Shown: one piece after another, positions 5,256-5,601 of the stretch | Layout of the letters: each line of letters begins with the position of its first letter | Position numbering within the stretch: position 1 is the first letter of the stretch | Assembly: GCA_016872875.1 (NCBI GenBank) | Contig: VGYW01000510.1 | Coordinates: forward strand, 1 to 5,601 | Source of the DNA: Planctomycetota bacterium | GTDB taxonomy: Bacteria > Planctomycetota > PUPC01 > DSUN01 | Length of the DNA stretch: 5,601 nt | Direction of reading: 5' to 3' | The notes under the pieces: generated by a model | What the model was told of the DNA's origin: nothing | Database searches by the model: none | The model's input: the letters and a program-made list of their open reading frames with translations, nothing else | Position numbers and translations under genes: made by a program

Positions 5256-5601
5256 CTATGTTCTCTTTCCCATGAACTCCCTGAGCACTTTCAGTTGCTT
5301 CACCATAGCCGGGCCCAACCGGGCCTCCCCATGCTCCGTCAGCGTCTCAACGCCTGCCACCACCATGTCCTTCAGATTCTCCACAGCTTCCTGCTGCGTG
5401 TCCCCGCTCGCGCTGATGTTGGCGTCGTAGAACGTGGCAATGTAGGAGTCGTCGCAGAACTCAACGACTGCGTGGAATGGCTTGAGCAGCTCGTAGGGTT
5501 CCGGCGCAAGCGTCTCAATGGGCACGATGGTCGGCGCGCGCGCTTCCAGCTTGGCAACTCGCTTCCGAAGCGCGAGGACGCCTTTCTCCAACGACTCAAG
5601 T
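5256..5601 (-). CDS. HicB-like antitoxin-family protein (5' end outside window)
   Basis: The frame is open to the window edge (LES precedes a possible TTG start at 5591), so the gene probably begins beyond it. Numbering from the TTG, residues 1-20 (MEKGVLALRKRVAKLEARAP) look like a short charged coiled coil. Residues about 37-82 resemble the HicB antitoxin fold: KPFHAVVEFCDDSYIATFYD, then SASGDTQQEAVENLKDM, with the G-D-T-x-x-E-A-x-x-N-L pattern characteristic of HicB-like proteins. The tail (LGPAMVKQLKVLREFMGKRT) is a basic helix rather than a recognisable DNA-binding domain. HicB proteins neutralise the HicA mRNA interferase; no HicA is encoded downstream before the repeat at 5178-5230, so a toxin, if any, would be upstream outside the window. 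It may be an orphan with another role. Stop TAG at 5258-5256. Confidence 0.62.
   Translation of the reverse strand, partial: LESLEKGVLALRKRVAKLEARAPTIVPIETLAPEPYELLKPFHAVVEFCDDSYIATFYDANISASGDTQQEAVENLKDMVVAGVETLTEHGEARLGPAMVKQLKVLREFMGKRT

Overview
This 5.6 kb GC-rich bacterial window looks like chromosome of a Planctomycetota or related PVC-group organism, probably from a metagenome. This is inferred from the gene types: a HEAT-repeat protein fused to a PA14-like domain, an exported PQQ-type beta-propeller protein with an N-terminal 'DWATFRGG' motif, a Tat-type FAD-dependent oxidoreductase, and many small GC-rich hairpin repeats between genes. No rRNA or tRNA is present, so the phylum call is tentative.

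Layout: (1) 1-1694 (+) is the 3' part of a large gene with alpha-helical repeats, HEAT repeats and a PA14-like C-terminus. (2) 1695-1977 has no credible gene and is mostly one nested inverted repeat of about 204 bp (1729-1932), built from small hairpins mirrored around a single axis. (3) 1978-3222 (+) is an exported eight-bladed PQQ-like propeller protein whose N-terminal linker is a hairpin followed by five exact copies of a 15-bp repeat, read as TPVPP x5. (4) 3223-3455 shows no clear feature. (5) 3456-3908 (+) is a small secreted 3D-domain protein. (6) 3844-4481 (-) is a complete vapBC toxin-antitoxin pair with a near-consensus promoter and a palindromic candidate operator; vapC overlaps the end of the 3D-domain gene tail to tail by 65 bp. 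(7) 4532-5171 (-) is the wreck of an FAD-dependent oxidoreductase: intact start and end, missing middle, halves in different frames. (8) 5178-5230 is a 53-bp double hairpin repeat. (9) 5256-5601 (-) is a HicB-like protein running off the right edge.

The left half (PA14/HEAT and propeller proteins) resembles the exported, carbohydrate- or surface-related gene content of these bacteria; a shared pathway cannot be shown. The right half looks like a decaying, rearranged zone: a deleted oxidoreductase, one complete toxin-antitoxin pair, an antitoxin-like gene and a repeat element packed with almost no spacing. The most notable signals are the repeats: three loci of hairpin elements, one of which has become coding sequence, and one of which carries compensatory changes that preserve its small hairpins. 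I see no convincing new multi-gene system.
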